64,000 bases of DNA from Phaeotremella fagi (lineage: Eukaryota; Basidiomycota; Tremellomycetes; Tremellales; Phaeotremellaceae). Positions within the stretch are counted from its first letter, which is position 1. Every line of letters begins with the position of its first letter. Of the stretch, positions 1 to 12,558 are shown one piece after another. The notes below the pieces were generated by a model that saw only the letters and a list, made by a program, of their open reading frames with translations, made no database searches and was not told the DNA's origin. A program made the translations under genes and the position numbers. Location of the stretch: assembly GCA_001599715.1 (NCBI GenBank), contig BCHU01000003.1, forward strand, positions 124,001-188,000, in the 5' to 3' direction.

Positions 1-193
1 GTTGCGCTGAGGTGATGAGGTGGTGAAGAGATATCTCTCAGATGCTGTATTCTTGACGAGTGATTTTAATGTATATGTATCGAGGTTTCGTATGCCATAA
101 GCCGAAAGAAGACAAGACAAAGCAACAATAAATTAAAGTTCAAAAATAGATTAACTTAGAGGTGGAGGTGGTCCATCCGACATCTATCTACAT
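1..193. other. left-edge flank, no gene seen
   Basis: This stretch lies downstream of the MPP10 stop codon. It is AT-rich near 115-160 and probably holds 3' untranslated sequence. I see no credible coding exon in it. Confidence 0.5.
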
Positions 194-2790
194 CTACAAT
201 TTCAATCTCTTCCCATCTTCCTTCTCACCTTCCTCCCTCCCCCTCTTCTTCCCCTTAACCTCGCCTTTCCCAACAACAGTAACCCCCTTCCCAGTTTTCA
301 CCAATTCGTTCAAAGCCTTCTCCTTAGATTTCTTCCCATACAACTCAACCATTGATCCTAATTTATCTTTCATCACCTTCTTGGTTTTCCTGTTACGTTG
401 TCGATTACGTTGTTTCTCTTCTGGTGTTAGTTCTGTTGATGAGATTAACGCGTTGGAATTGGATTTCGGTGGGGCGAATAGTTCCTCGGGGGCTAGTAGG
501 GTTTGAGCGGATGTTGTGGGTGGTAAGGCAGATTCCATTGTTGTTGTTGGTAAATTGGTTATTGTTGTTATCTGTGCTTTGGGCTGGGAGTCAAGTGCAT
601 CAGTACAGAGCGTAACTTAAAATGACAACAGATTACTCACAGCTTTGGGGACGAAATTCAGACTACTCAAAGCATCAAGTTTATAACATATGTCATTCCA
701 AATCTTTTCGATCTCTTCGTGATCTTTCTTCAGTTTCAAATCACGAGCATCAACAACCTTAGATCCAGATGAAGCAGCTTGATATTCATCTTCGTAGATT
801 TGAGCGAGTGATTTTGTGGATTGAGTATCTTGAAGTTCAAAGAAACGTGAAGGGAGGAAGGGTGTCGGTTCATAAGCTCTAACTCTGACTGGTGAATTGA
901 AGTTGTTCTACGAAAGTGTGGTCAGGTGAGATTCTCCTTCGAAAACCGATGATACACTTACATCCCTTATCCTTAGTTTGATCATGTCTTCAAGTGATTT
1001 AACGAATTCTTCAGTGACCACAGGGACGACTTTCCCGACCTGTTCGAAATCAAGATCTTCCTCCAACAACGAATTCTCAGGTCGAGCTCGAGCAGAAGCT
1101 TCCCCAAGTAACGTCCAATCCTTAGGTCCAATGACTTGCTGTTCAAGTTCATCAATTTGTTTCTTCAATGCCAATTGTCTTTTTTCATGGGTTGATAACT
1201 CTGTTTCGTATTAGCTTTTCAAATACAAAGACAGGAAAAGTGACAGAAACTCACGTTCTTCCTCTTGATCACTTTCATCATCGAAAAGATCACCTTTAAC
1301 ACGTCCCATAATTCCACGCTCGTCCTCTCCAACATCTTCATCATCGTCTTCTTCGTCCTCATTCAAAATCTCGTCATCTCCAAAACGGACTTTCCCATCA
1401 GGTTTCTCCACTTTCTTAGCCTTCCCCTTCCCCTTCTTATCGTTCTTGACCTTTGACGAAGGTACATATTCCTTTTTAGGTGGATCGAAGAAATCAGAAT
1501 ACATGACAGCTAAATCCGATATATCAGTTGACATACACCTCAATTCCAAAGCATGATCACTCACTCTCATCATCATCAGCAGGTTTTAACATCATACCAG
1601 CTAAATCACCCAGATCTTCATCCTCTTCCTCATCGTCGTCATCTTTACCGCCTAATCGACCTGAAGTAACTCGACCAGCTTCGACCATTTCTGTCATTTG
1701 ATTGAAATCGTCGATGGAGAAGAATTGATCGTCGAGTGTAGGATGAGTTTTCTTTTTATGTCTGGATGGACCAGGAAGTGAAAGTGAGGTTGAGTCGTCT
1801 TCTTCTGATTCTGAATCGGGGTTCCCTTCGATGTCTTCATCTTCATCCAAAGCTTCCTCGTCCTCCTCTTCAAGGTCATCCTCAAGATCCTCTTCGTCGA
1901 TATCTAGGTCTTCATCCTGGGAATCGAGTTCACCGTCGTCGTCGTCTTCATCGTCATCTTCCTCATCCTCATCATCGTCATCGTCCCCCTCTTCACTATC
2001 CTCATCTCTCAAGTCGAACCCTTCATCCTCATCCTCTGAATCACCACTATCAATCCCCTCCGCCTCACTGAACATCCGTCTAAACTCCTCCTCAGTCATC
2101 TCCTCATCACTCCCTTCCTCCTCATCATCCTCACTATCCTCCTCTTCATCAAACCCACCCCCCTCTCCATCATCTTCCTCCACCCCCCCACCTCCAATTT
2201 CTTTAACCACCGAACTAATCCCTTCATTCCTCATTTCCAACTGACTCCAGATCTGTTCATCCTCTAATCCATCTACTGTTAACACCGATAACGGTGTGTA
2301 AGGTAACAAAGATTCTGGTTCGGGTTCCTTCTCTGCTTTTGTGATTTGGTTTGACTTGGATTTGGATCGTAAGGAGATTGAAGGTGGTTGGAGGATTGAG
2401 ATTAAAAAGGGATGAAGATGTGGATGCGATTTAGCTTCCAGAGACAGACCTAAACACATGATTCAGTTCAATCTCATCTCCACTAAAGGTTATTTAACTG
2501 ACCTAGATCGAAAATCTCTTTGGTAGCTTCCAAAGCAATCTTAGCTAGCGAATCATCACCATCACCAGCTAAGCAATGTGTCCTCCCTTCCAGCCCATTA
2601 GCGAGTTCCACTAAATTAGGTATAGACAGGAGATCTACTTTCTCTACCTCCTCTTCTTTGTCTATTATATCTGTCATCGTTTCGATTCGATTCAAAGTTG
2701 ATACAAAATATGGATTTAATGCCAAAAATGCAGCTCTAACTTCTGAAATTCTAACCTACAGAAATCCTTATCAAAATCAAAATTATCCAT
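194..2790 (-). CDS. MPP10: Mpp10, U3 snoRNP / SSU processome component
   Basis: Mpp10 forms a subcomplex with Imp3 and Imp4 in the nucleolar small-subunit processome and is needed for 18S rRNA processing. The spliced protein shows the family landmarks in order: a long Asp/Glu-rich region encoded at about 1.8-2.2 kb, the DDQFFSIDDFN box, the YSDFFDPP box, the RPENSLLEEDLDFEQV segment, the SLEDMIKLRIRD segment, and a basic C-terminus. There are about six exons. Introns are clear at 2450-2502 and near 1516-1565, 1205-1254, 905-962 and 600-645. The stop is at 194. The 5' end is unresolved. The first in-frame ATG is at 2677, yet Mpp10-like residues (FLALNPYFVSTLNRIE) are readable upstream of it in the same frame up to about 2740. 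Other ATGs lie near 2790 and 2810, but no convincing splice joins them to that frame. Confidence 0.93.
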
Positions 2791-2946
2791 GAAAATAAAG
2801 AACACGTCATTAGCCAAATAGTCAAATGCCGCAAATTTCCGTATGATTCTGGCCCATGCTCTACCGATTGAGTGAGCTACGCTGAATGAATGGTATGCAG
2901 ATGCTGTATATACACGACAACCAACGGTCCAAATCCTACAAAACTC

Positions 2947-5900
2947 CTAACCTTTCTCTTTCCTAGCCCCATCCAAACTCTTCCTACGATGAAGCATGAC
3001 CAAAGCCATAGCCCTCGAATACCTCTTACCCAACCTAGCCAAGAAAACACCAGGTGAAGACCTCTCAATCCCACCATCCCGACCTCTAAGACTGACACCC
3101 CCGAAATCCTGTAACACAATCCCTTTTTCTGTTTCCGATATTTCTCCTTTGCCATCATCTTCACTTTCGGCTTCACCCTCGTCCGAAACCAAACCAACCC
3201 AATTATTTCTTTTCGAAAATTGTTCAATCTGTTTAATGGAATTTTCTAGGACTGCTATAGTTAAAAAAGATGGTTTCCAGGTTATATCGTTTGGTCTCCA
3301 GTATTTCAATAAGGTCGTTATAGGATCTTGATTGTTGGTATCGGAGTGCTGTTGATGGTTATTTTGATGATTATTGAAGTTAGTTGGAATGATTGACAAC
3401 ATTGATCTGTCATCACGATTTTGATCTCGTCGATTAGGTGGTCGCATTGCAGGATCGACCGGTATATCGTGTAGAGCATGAGTATCGTCTTCGATTCCTT
3501 CATCACCATGTTCATGCTGAACATCATCTTCTGGATCCGAATCTATACTTTTGAATTCACCCTCCCGTACAGCATAATTACGTCGTCGATTAACATCCCG
3601 ATACCTCCGTATCAAAATTTTCTCAACGATCCGAAAAGCAAGGTCGACATCACCGGTCCTAGCCAAAGCCATACTATAATGATTATAATTCTGTGAATCA
3701 AACCCAAAACCTTCAGCTTCGACATCAGACCAAATTTTTCTTATATCCAGATATCTGCCTGAACTTGATAAAGCGTCCATCGTGATTGATAGAGGGAAAC
3801 AGAGTAAATTACCGGGAGATCTTCTTGATGGAGTGGTGTTAGATTCTAATTTTATCATCGTCGGTGCCGTTTGCAAAGCAGAATTGTTCAACGCCATTTG
3901 AAATACTTGATTCCAAAGGGTCAAGACCATTTCGACATCACCATGTCTTCGATAAGCATCCATAAGTTTCGTCAACATAGGGATAGAAACCTCTTCGCCT
4001 TCCCGTTTAGAAGCGTCGAAATAATCATGAGCTGAATCGATAAACCTCAATCGACCGGCTGAAACCACCAACGGACCCATGATATTTTCCTCCGTTTTAC
4101 CTCTGGAACCAAAACTTTCATGTAACAATTCCACAGGTGGAGATTTGAGCAAAGGAATAGCGAAATCTTCAGCCGTCTTTAATCCTGACGAATCATCCCC
4201 TGAAAACGATTTGATCATCATTCCATAAGTCGTACTGTTGGGCAATATATTTCTCGAGACCATCTCTTGATAAACTAATTTTGCTGATTTATCATCGTTG
4301 ATTCCAATGTATCCGTGTAGTAAGATTGAAAAAATATAAATATTAGGTAAAGGTTTCCCAAGACCTTCTTTAGATTGATGATCCATCTCTTCATAGAGAT
4401 CTCTAGCGAATGACATCTTACCAGCATCACATGCAGCTTGAATAATCAAAGCCCAAGCATGTTTAGGTGGATTCTGAATGCTCCTAAAAATCCTAGTTGC
4501 ATCCCTGAGATGACTTCCCAATAGAACAGTGGCCTTGAGCGCACAGCATAAAACGCTATCATCCATTTTCAAATCAGGTGATAATTTCGCCCATCGTTCA
4601 GCAGCAGCTACCCATTCACCACATTCGATTTCAGCGTTCATCAAAGCCGAGATGGCAACTGGATCAGGTTGAATTCCAGAACCGATCATAGCGTTGAAAA
4701 CTTTTTGAGCATTCGCGTTATCCTTTAAATGAGCGAAGAGTGAAATAAAAGTAGTGAAACTCGTTACATCAGGTCTTAGATTGTTGAATAAAATCCCATC
4801 AAAAGTCTTCTGAGCGCTTTCGAAATCACCACGTCTTGAATGATACATGAGAAGTTGATTGAAAGGGTAAACTGATGGATTGATTCTAGTCAATTCCTCC
4901 AAATACAATTCAGCTGTCGGTATATCGTTGTAGTTCATGTAAGCGGTGAAAAGCACCATTGATTTTTCGTAAGGTTTGATTTCATCCGTTGCGAAATGTT
5001 CCAAAGCAGCTTTAGCTTTTCTAGGTTGACCAAGATTAGCGAAACATCTGGCGAAATTCAGAACATCATGTTTGTTTCTTCTGTCACCTAAAAACAACCA
5101 AGCATCCTTCATTTCCTCAACAGCCCCAAATGAGCTGAACATTCTTACAGCCCTTGAGTGAACCACCGGTAATGAAGCATGCTCCTTGAGTTGTCGATAA
5201 AATTCTTTCCCCCTTGATATGTAATTCTTCGATCTGAAATAATCCAAAATCTGAGAACAAATCACACCATTAGGATTCGTATCAACAGATCGTAAAACAT
5301 CGTAGAGTTCGATGGCGGATTCATAACGTTGTGTGTAAACCAATGAATTGAAAAGTATGAGACCCATCGATCGAGTAGGAAGAAAATTAGATCCATCCTC
5401 TTGAGATAATTCATGTTTGAACCAAGATATCGGATCTTCGATATGTGAAAAAGCGTCTTGAAATATGTTGTATATTTGGTGAACAATCTTCGAAGAAAGA
5501 GAAGTCGAGGGGGATTTAAGGATATCTTGAAACTCCACTCCAGAATCACGAGCAATATCCACTAGAGCCAAAGTTCTACCATTGTCCTTCAACAGATTGG
5601 AGTAAGTGACAAAAACCTTCAAAAGGTGTTGATCGACAACAGCAACTTGAGATTTCTTGGAAAACATCAAACGAATCCCCCAACCAACCGCAGAAGAAGC
5701 TGAATCCCAAAAACCCAACCGAGCCAAAGCGACACCCTTGATCAATCGGGATAAACAATGAATCGTCCGACTCTCCGCTTCCTTCTTAAAATTCCTTGAG
5801 AAGGATCCAACCAAAGACATTTTTTCCGATAGCCAAATCCAATCATTGTCGTTTCCGGTTTTCTCGAATAACTGATAGATTCTGATGAGCTCTTTACCCA

Positions 5901-6370
5901 TTTGCTCCGGTCTTAATTGTGATTCTTCAAATGCTAATCTGAATCGAACTGCTGATGGGAATTGATTCTCTGAAAGTGCTGATGATATTTGAGGGGGTAG
6001 GGTGTATCTCCTGTTTGGAGTGTAAGTTGAAGATGACGATGTGGGATCTGGCGGTGGTTTATAATCAAACCTAGTTGGTATAGAAGTCGATTGGTATTGT
6101 TCCTCTGGTTCTATAGCATGAGCTTGAGACCCATATTGTCGACAACGAAGAGCACCAAGTCGCTTTGACTGGAAAAATAAGTAAAACATTCGTCAACAGA
6201 GTATAAATAGCACCTACCTGATTCAAGCCAATCCGCTCCACCTCAACCCCACTTCCAGCTCCAAGATAGCTCCCTCTAACAAGTCCAAGAACATGACAGA
6301 AAGTAGCTGATTGAATCCTTGGGACCCTAGTCGTAGAGGTAGAAATCAAACAACCGATAGATCGAGACAT
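2947..6370 (-). CDS. mitochondrial pentatricopeptide-repeat protein
   Basis: This is a two-exon gene. Exon 1 is 6370-6218, the 49 bp intron is 6169-6217, and exon 2 is 6168-2947, giving about 1124 residues. The N-terminus is rich in Arg and Ser with few acids, as in a mitochondrial presequence. The middle carries repeated PPR-like helix pairs, for example around FNQLLMYHSRRGDFESAQ, RPDVTSFTTFISLFAHL and PNIYIFSILLHGYIGINDD. PPR proteins bind organellar transcripts and control their stability or translation, so a role in mitochondrial mRNA expression is inferred. The size suits a Pet309/LRPPRC-type translational activator, but I cannot assign orthology. The ATG at 6370 is the first one in frame; the codon at 6385 is GTG. 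Confidence 0.8.
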
Positions 6371-6776
6371 CGATCTCGACCCCACAAAACCTTCCTTTGT
6401 GGGTGATCCTGTGATTTGATGGTAGATTTTTTGTCAGGCCACTACGTAGATTTTGATAAGGGTTATATCATGGATGCGAGAGTTTTCCAAATGCAGATAT
6501 TGATGTTGAGAGAATAATAACTGTCAAGTAAGAAATCTAGACCTGTACCTACCCCTCACTCACTGACACTCAACTTTATAATCCCGTTAAAAAAGTGCAA
6601 GTGGCGATTCCAGCTTGGTGGCAATTTTGGAAGGAGCAAGGTGGGTTTCGGCAAATATGATTAAAAACTTCACTCCATTCATCGTTTCCTAACTAAAACT
6701 AAAACTAAAACAAAAACTGAAACAAAAACTATAAAAACAGACCGTATCATCTCACCAACCCCCCCTAAGTCTCAAT
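6371..6776. other. intergenic: PPR promoter and MIX23-like 3' side
   Basis: This is about 400 bp between two minus-strand genes. Apart from the AAAACT-type repeat at 6691-6738, listed separately, I see no gene. Confidence 0.5.
6691..6738. repeat. AAAACT-type simple repeat
   Basis: The plus strand reads as imperfect copies of AACTAA / AAAACT / AACAAA over roughly 48 bases, just past the 3' end of the MIX23-like gene. It is a low-complexity tract of no evident function. Confidence 0.7.
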
Positions 6777-7232
6777 TTACCGAAAATTTCCTGTGACGTA
6801 GCTCTCAATGGAGTAACCAAGGTCGGATGCTGCGTCTCGAAGCATTGGTCTGTCGGAAGTGACAGCCTCAAGCCTTTGGTCTTCACGAATGTATCTCTCC
6901 TCCATTTTCATCATTCTTCTCAAATCCTTAGCTGATCCTCCGCACGAGCACTGATCTTTGCTGTCCAACCAGCTTTTATATTCTGCTGAGACGGCAACCA
7001 CAAGTTGTGAAGTTTCCTTCCAATCGATTAATGATTCGACGAGTGGTTTACCGGTGGTTGAAATCCCATCTTGATACTGAAGGGAGTGGATAATCGAGTT
7101 GATGAAATCGTCGTGAACCCTTCTACGTTTGAGGAGCTTGGAGTATAACCTAACATCCCAACATGTAGGTTGATGTCCCCATCGATCGTCGGGGATAACA
7201 ACGCTTGGATTGATGGTCGATTTTTCACTCAT
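6777..7232 (-). CDS. MIX23 / caffeine-induced death protein 2-like protein
   Basis: This is an intronless 151-residue gene with an ATG at 7232. Its opening CWDVRLYSKLLKRRRVHDDFINSIIHSL fits the Cid2/MIX23 pattern of a Cys, then a leucine-rich helix with R-x-x-DD. The charged coiled middle and the late EAVTSDR segment fit the same family. MIX23 is a small mitochondrial intermembrane-space protein linked to protein import. The usual second Cys appears as Gly (GKPLVESL), and a C-S-C-G pair sits near residue 95 instead. Cysteine placement is therefore unlike the animal family members, and the assignment is tentative. Confidence 0.5.
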   Translation of the reverse strand: MSEKSTINPSVVIPDDRWGHQPTCWDVRLYSKLLKRRRVHDDFINSIIHSLQYQDGISTTGKPLVESLIDWKETSQLVVAVSAEYKSWLDSKDQCSCGGSAKDLRRMMKMEERYIREDQRLEAVTSDRPMLRDAASDLGYSIESYVTGNFR

Positions 7233-7916
7233 TTGAATATTTGATTGTATTTATTTCAAGGTGGCAAAAAGATGATGGAAAGAAAGAAGAAGAGAAATAG
7301 GAATTGACTCGTTCATATACCTCACTATCTCAACTGGAAGGCCACTTTTCATTCATGAAAGGTTGTTCAACCCCTATCACCTTCTTAAACAAAGGAAGTG
7401 AATAACGTGGTCTACAGTTTGAGCTACTATGAGTAGTAAACGTGCATCTGCTTGGACTAAATGGTGCAGGACATTGTACAGAACGTATTGACCATGCAAT
7501 TCAAAGTGACTTGATCCTAAAGATGACTGACTTAGAACAAAGTATAGCTGGTAAATGAAATGTTTATCATCATGTTAACGCCATCAAGCTTTCACTACAA
7601 AGCGTCGATATCCCCTTTACTCCGTCAACATCATGCATAAATCTCTGAGACTTTCAATGTATTACAACCATCATGCCAAGTAAACAGTTATCATCAAAAA
7701 AACGAGCCAAAATTTATGAGGCAACGAAATCTTACAAATCACCATGAATGTCTTCAATCTGACCGAATCTTGATACTGTCAATACCACAGTAGAGATAAT
7801 GAAGAGTAGAGAAATACATCCCATCATGACACCTATAAATCCACAGTAAAGTAAATACAAATCGTATATCTAAATCCCATCCAAACCATCCCAAAAAACC
7901 CAATCCCAAAACTCAA
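7233..7916. other. intergenic between YME2 and MIX23-like gene
   Basis: This is about 680 bp between two minus-strand genes. It should contain the promoter of the MIX23-like gene and the YME2 3' untranslated region. The only coding-like signal is the short hydrophobic frame at 7732-7827, listed separately. Confidence 0.4.
7732..7827 (-). other. possible 31-residue membrane micro-ORF or terminal exon
   Basis: From the ATG at 7827 the minus strand encodes a short peptide with one clear hydrophobic helix (ISLLFIISTVVLTV) and a polar tail ending FGQIEDIHGDL, stopping at 7732. The frame is preceded by TTTATAG, which could be a splice acceptor. It could therefore be the last exon of a small membrane-protein gene, or a fragment in the YME2 3' untranslated region. 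No upstream exon could be fixed. Confidence 0.22.
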
Positions 7917-10900
7917 TCAAGGTTTCCCCGACCCCAAAACCCTCAACAAATCATTATTCTGATCCTCCAATTTCCCCAATTTCTCAACCCCTTTACCCAT
8001 CTTGTTAAACAACCACTGGGCCCTCTCCCTGATAGCCGAAGATTTACTTAATCCCAACCAAGAACTTGAAGTAGCTCCCAACGCCTGATCACCGCCATCT
8101 GTAGTTATCTCTTTCAGCGTCGTTAATTCAGTTTCGATTTGTTTGATCTCTTGTTCGGTCTTGTTTATTATGGCTGTGTTGTATTCTATTTGACATGAGG
8201 CTCGGAAGACATCATCTGGTTGGGTCATTAGATTTTTGACATTGAGGGTATACTTTGACTTACCGTTGACCAATTCACGGAACGCGTATCTGAAGACCGG
8301 TTTACCAGGTCGTAGTCGAGAAGCACGACCTGAGAAGATCAGCTACTGGAACCAGTTATCAACCTGGTCTGAACATACCCTCAACATAAGTAACAGAAAC
8401 CAATTCATGTTCCTCAAGAGCCTTCAAACTCTGTTCAGCACCTTTAAAAGGGAATTCCTGAAGAAGTAAAGCATAAGGTAGCTAGTCGAAGTCAGCTACA
8501 CAATCCTCACATCAATCACTGAGAACTCACCTCGCCCTTCTTGGCTAATTCAGAAACGACTTTCCAAGCCTGAGCTCGGGTCCATGGTAAATTCTTTGCG
8601 TCTTCCACGTCATCACCGAAAGCTGATTTACGAAGTTCGATGACGTTTCTGGAAACGATTTCATCGACTGCTTCAGCTATTGTCAATCCTGTTCGGACTT
8701 TGTAAACGAGCTGCGATGGGTTAGTTGGCTAGATTGTATACCTATTTTGGGGAAACATAAAACAAACTTACATTCTCGAGATCACTATAATCAAATGGGA
8801 TTAGCATTTTGTTAGAACCATTACAGATTGGAATACACTTACACCATCCTTCCACCTAATTTATTGATTTCGCCAGAATCCTCCAGAGACAATTCAAGTT
8901 CATGCTGTACAGACCCCAACTTCTCTTTCACATAAGTAAGCGAATTGTTATGATCGGCATCAGCCAAACCGACAGAATTAAGTGGTTTCGAAGGAAGAGC
9001 TAGAAACAATCAGTACATCTCAACGTCAGGATATTGGCAAACACTCACCTTTCGTCAAAGCTTTCGTAGCTGTGGCTCCTTCAGTGACCACAATCACATG
9101 GGCAATCTATTTAAATCAGTTTCGTACTGAAGAAATCGGTTCCGGACCACGTACATGGTTTTCAACTAGTGAAGCTCCCCATTCAGCTAAAACATTCCAT
9201 GAATCTCCTTTAGCGTTTTTCTGAGCGAAATTCTTCAAGACCACAATAGGGATAGTCTTGACTTCGTCTGAAGTTTGATAAACCGGGGTATCATCCTTGG
9301 GAATAGGCGTTGGAACAGACGTAGGAACCGAAGGTTTAGGAGTCGAGGTACTGGTGCCGTTAGTAGCTGGTGAAGGTGTGGTTGAAGTTTTAGAGTTGGA
9401 AGTAGGTGCGCCAGGCTTAGTACTTGATGAAGCGGGTTTTCTGGAAAAGTAATCCCAATAACTCCAAGAAGATTTCGAAGTTTCCACAACCTGGGGAACG
9501 ACGGGTGGAAGTTCCAATAAATCGTTATCTGTCATGTGTTCCTCTCCAAATCCTAATTCAGACATGACACCATTCCCAGCCACGCAATCCAACCTCCCGT
9601 CATGCCAACCACCTCTGATGATAAGTTGACGGCGTCTTTCTCTTTCAGCCGCGATCCTTCGATTATCTTTTTCACATTCTATAGCTTCGATTTGGGATTG
9701 ATGGGCGTCTGTTGATACGTCTTTCAACGCTGTTCCTACGACGTCGAGGATTGATCGTAGTTGTTGTTCGATTGGGGTTGAGAAACCGGCTTTTTGACCG
9801 ATTAGACCTACTGAGGCCAAGTCGATTAAGCCGTTTAAGGATGATAGGAATGAGAAGACGGGATAGTAGCCTTTCACGTATTAGTAACAACTTCAGCTAC
9901 GATCTTACCAGTTTGATCAGCCAAAGCGCTGACCAGAGTACCGTCATTCTTGGCTTTAGCGATTTCAGCACAGTCAATGATCAAATGGGGTCTACATCAA
10001 ACTTCAACTTTTAATTCAGATCAGTGATTAGTTCATGACTCACTTGTTCTGTTTCTTCAATACCCTCGATACTAAACTGGTCTTACCACTACCAGGAGGT
10101 CCGGTAACAGTGATGAAAGTACTTGGGTATTCAGACAACCAAGCCTCAACAGCTTTCTCAGCTTGGATACGATCTTGCCAAGCGTTTCTACCCAAGTTGT
10201 CACCTTCTGGACCTTCAGCATCGGACGACGATGAACGTAAGAACGAGGTAAATGATTTGGGTAAGATGGTTTGACGCATCCCTGGTATATTGTAAGTAGA
10301 ATATCAAAGGGGATGGACATACATTTGATAACTGAATATTGTTCTATATCCCAGACATCTTCTACTTTAGCTCTAACGAAGAAAGCTCGAATGGGGTCGA
10401 AGAACTACCACGATTGTCAGGTCATAATGGGCTATGACTCACGGTATAACTCAGCGTCCCAATCAGAAAAGCGATCACAGGTAACGAGATCCTAGGATGA
10501 CCACTAATCCAATCTCTAATAGCATGAGCCTTAAGTGGTCGTTCATAATAAAGTCTCAAACGACTGAGTGGAATTGGTGAAGCTGATTGTTCGCTTTCCT
10601 TCCTCAGGGTGAAATCTTTGGTGTTGGTAGGGGTAGAGTAGCCATGCAACTATAGTTTGGTTAGATTCATCCGATGTTCAATGTTAGACTCACAGTGTTG
10701 ATGGCTGTTGCTGCTGGTAGGATTCTTGAATATGATATGACGGCGTAACGAAGAGTCCCTGCTGGTACTGGAGTTGGGGGTTGGATATCTGACAATCGAC
10801 CGTATGGCTGGGAGTGGGTTAGGACATTACTATAGATATCCAAGATACTGCACATACTCTGAACAAGGTATACAACCTGATTTTTTATCAGTAAAACTCT

Positions 10901-11917
10901 CAAACTCCTGACTCACATTTCCTGCGATACATCAGGTCCATCAAACTCAACACGAAGTCTATTAGACGGGAATCGATTCATATCCTACTCCAAATCAGTA
11001 ACCCAAAAAAACTCCTGTCAACCCACCTCAGTCCACTGTCTCCCTTTAACCAACCAAGCTCTCCCCTGTCCAACAAAAGCAGCATAGTTAGCAACCCCCG
11101 ATAAAGTTTTCTTGACAACAGCAGCAGTCCCGGTAGTAGCTACACCATCCTTGTTCGTGTTCCAATAAACTAAATGTCCAGGTACACTACCACCATTGAC
11201 GCTACTTTCGTCTCCTATCCAATTGGACCACCAATTGCCTAACCAATTTGGGAAACCTCCATGTGATTCTGCGGAACTCAACAACAAGGGTAAGAACAGT
11301 TTACCTGGTGATGAGGAATTCGGTTTGGTCACTTCAGGTAAAGCGTTCAAAGGTGTTAAATCAGTTTCTGTGGTTGCTAATGTCGATGTTGAATCTGTAT
11401 TACCAGAGAGAGAAGGATCTGTCGGATGAAGGGGTTGATTCGTCTTTGGTGGGATATATGAAAAGTGCATGAAAACTCCACCATCTTTTCTTGCTATCTC
11501 GAACGATTCCAATCTGAATCCATATCCTTTGACGTCGTTACCAATATCTTGTAGCCTTTCTAACAGATCTTCTTCTCTGGCTGCGGCCAGAATCGGTCTT
11601 GGATCCCATGAACCTAATCTGACCGGGAAGACGTTTGAGATATAGAAAGAAGCTGTTTTACGTTCTTCTTCGGGTGGGGGTGAGGCTGGGGTTTCTGGTC
11701 CGGTGGAGGAAGTTGTGGTAGTGTCGACATGATCTTCTGTAGCACTTGGAGGTGATGTTGGGTTTGTAGCGGGAGTTGAGACAGGAGTGGAAGCTGGAGT
11801 AGTGTTCGAAATTGGACTCGAGGAGTTATATCGTGAATTTGACAAAAGAGGAAGTAAACGATTCTGTCGAGGTAAGATGAGAGGACGTCTGAGAATTGAG
11901 TGAGTGTACCGTGACAT
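7917..11917 (-). CDS. YME2: Yme2 / mitochondrial escape protein 2
   Basis: Yme2 is an inner-mitochondrial-membrane protein that affects nucleoid structure and escape of mtDNA. The ATG is at 11917 and an Arg/Ser/Thr-rich presequence follows. The family block SNVFPVRLGSWDPRPIL comes next, then a membrane segment (ISLPVIAFLIGTLSYT) encoded near 10.45 kb. A Walker A motif (TGPPGSGKTS) is encoded near 10.1 kb, followed by the family hallmark VFSFLSSLNGLIDLASVGLIGQ near 9.8 kb. The C-terminus is a helical domain ending at 7917. There are at least nine exons. A low-complexity Thr/Pro/Ser linker is encoded at about 9.3-9.45 kb. Confidence 0.93.
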
Positions 11918-12128
11918 GGTAGTATCTCAGAAACGACGAGGACGAGGACGAGAAGATGAAATTCAAAATGATATAGATAACACCAAAACAAATCAATTCC
12001 AATTCCAATTCCCCGGCTGGATCTGATATTACGTCACTCAAGGTGGTGGAAGTTGGATTTGGCGGTGGTGGTGGTGGTGGCTGTTGCTGTTGGTGTTGCT
12101 GTTGCTGTTGGTCAGTGATCTCAGACAT
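11826..12128 (-). other. short Gln/Pro-rich reading frame overlapping the YME2 start
   Basis: An ATG at 12128 opens a 100-codon frame beginning MSEITDQQQQQHQQQQ, then a Pro run, an acidic segment and a hydrophobic stretch (ICFGVIYIILNFIF). It runs over the YME2 ATG at 11917 in another frame. It could be an upstream ORF in the YME2 leader or a chance frame over CAG/GGT repeats. I could not splice it into YME2. Confidence 0.2.
12059..12111. repeat. GGT/TGC trinucleotide microsatellite
   Basis: The plus strand reads GGT repeats followed by TGT/TGC repeats, which encode the Pro and Gln runs on the minus strand. It lies in the YME2 5' flank. Confidence 0.75.
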
Positions 12129-12558
12129 TATCGTATTGTAGTTGTTACTGTTACTATAAATGCTATGAGCATATGGAGAAATTAATACGAAGAAAGTTGT
12201 CTAATAGCTTCAAAATGAGAGTCCTGCACAGTGCTCAAAGACACACGTAGAACCATTAAATGAATGAATTGAATTCAGTCTGCCAGGTCTTCCTTCAACA
12301 TTCACAGAGCACCTCAGCAGACGATAGCACAATTCAATTCACAGTGCTTATACAAGTACGTGCGTGTCAGTGGTCAGAGAATCGATCAGCCCAGTTTCCT
12401 TTCTGATTTTCACATTAGGTATATAAGAATGATATGATATCAGAATCCCCATTGTAACGTCCAGTCCACTTGAAGTTGACATTATACTCGTAAACAGCAG
12501 AATGATCTTTGAAAAGCATAGTATAGTCTTGTACCTACCAACATTGACACGAACAGCC
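12129..12558. other. divergent intergenic region
   Basis: About 430 bp separate the YME2 leader (minus strand) from the unknown plus-strand gene at 12559. It probably holds promoters for both. I see no RNA gene or further exon. Confidence 0.4.

Noticed and set aside
162..506. 114-codon plus-strand frame
   Set aside because: It lies opposite the basic C-terminus of MPP10, which has clear family motifs on the minus strand.
1831..2244. 137-codon plus-strand frame made almost entirely of Ser
   Set aside because: It is the antisense shadow of the Asp/Glu-rich MPP10 region (GAN/TCN complement) and has no independent support.
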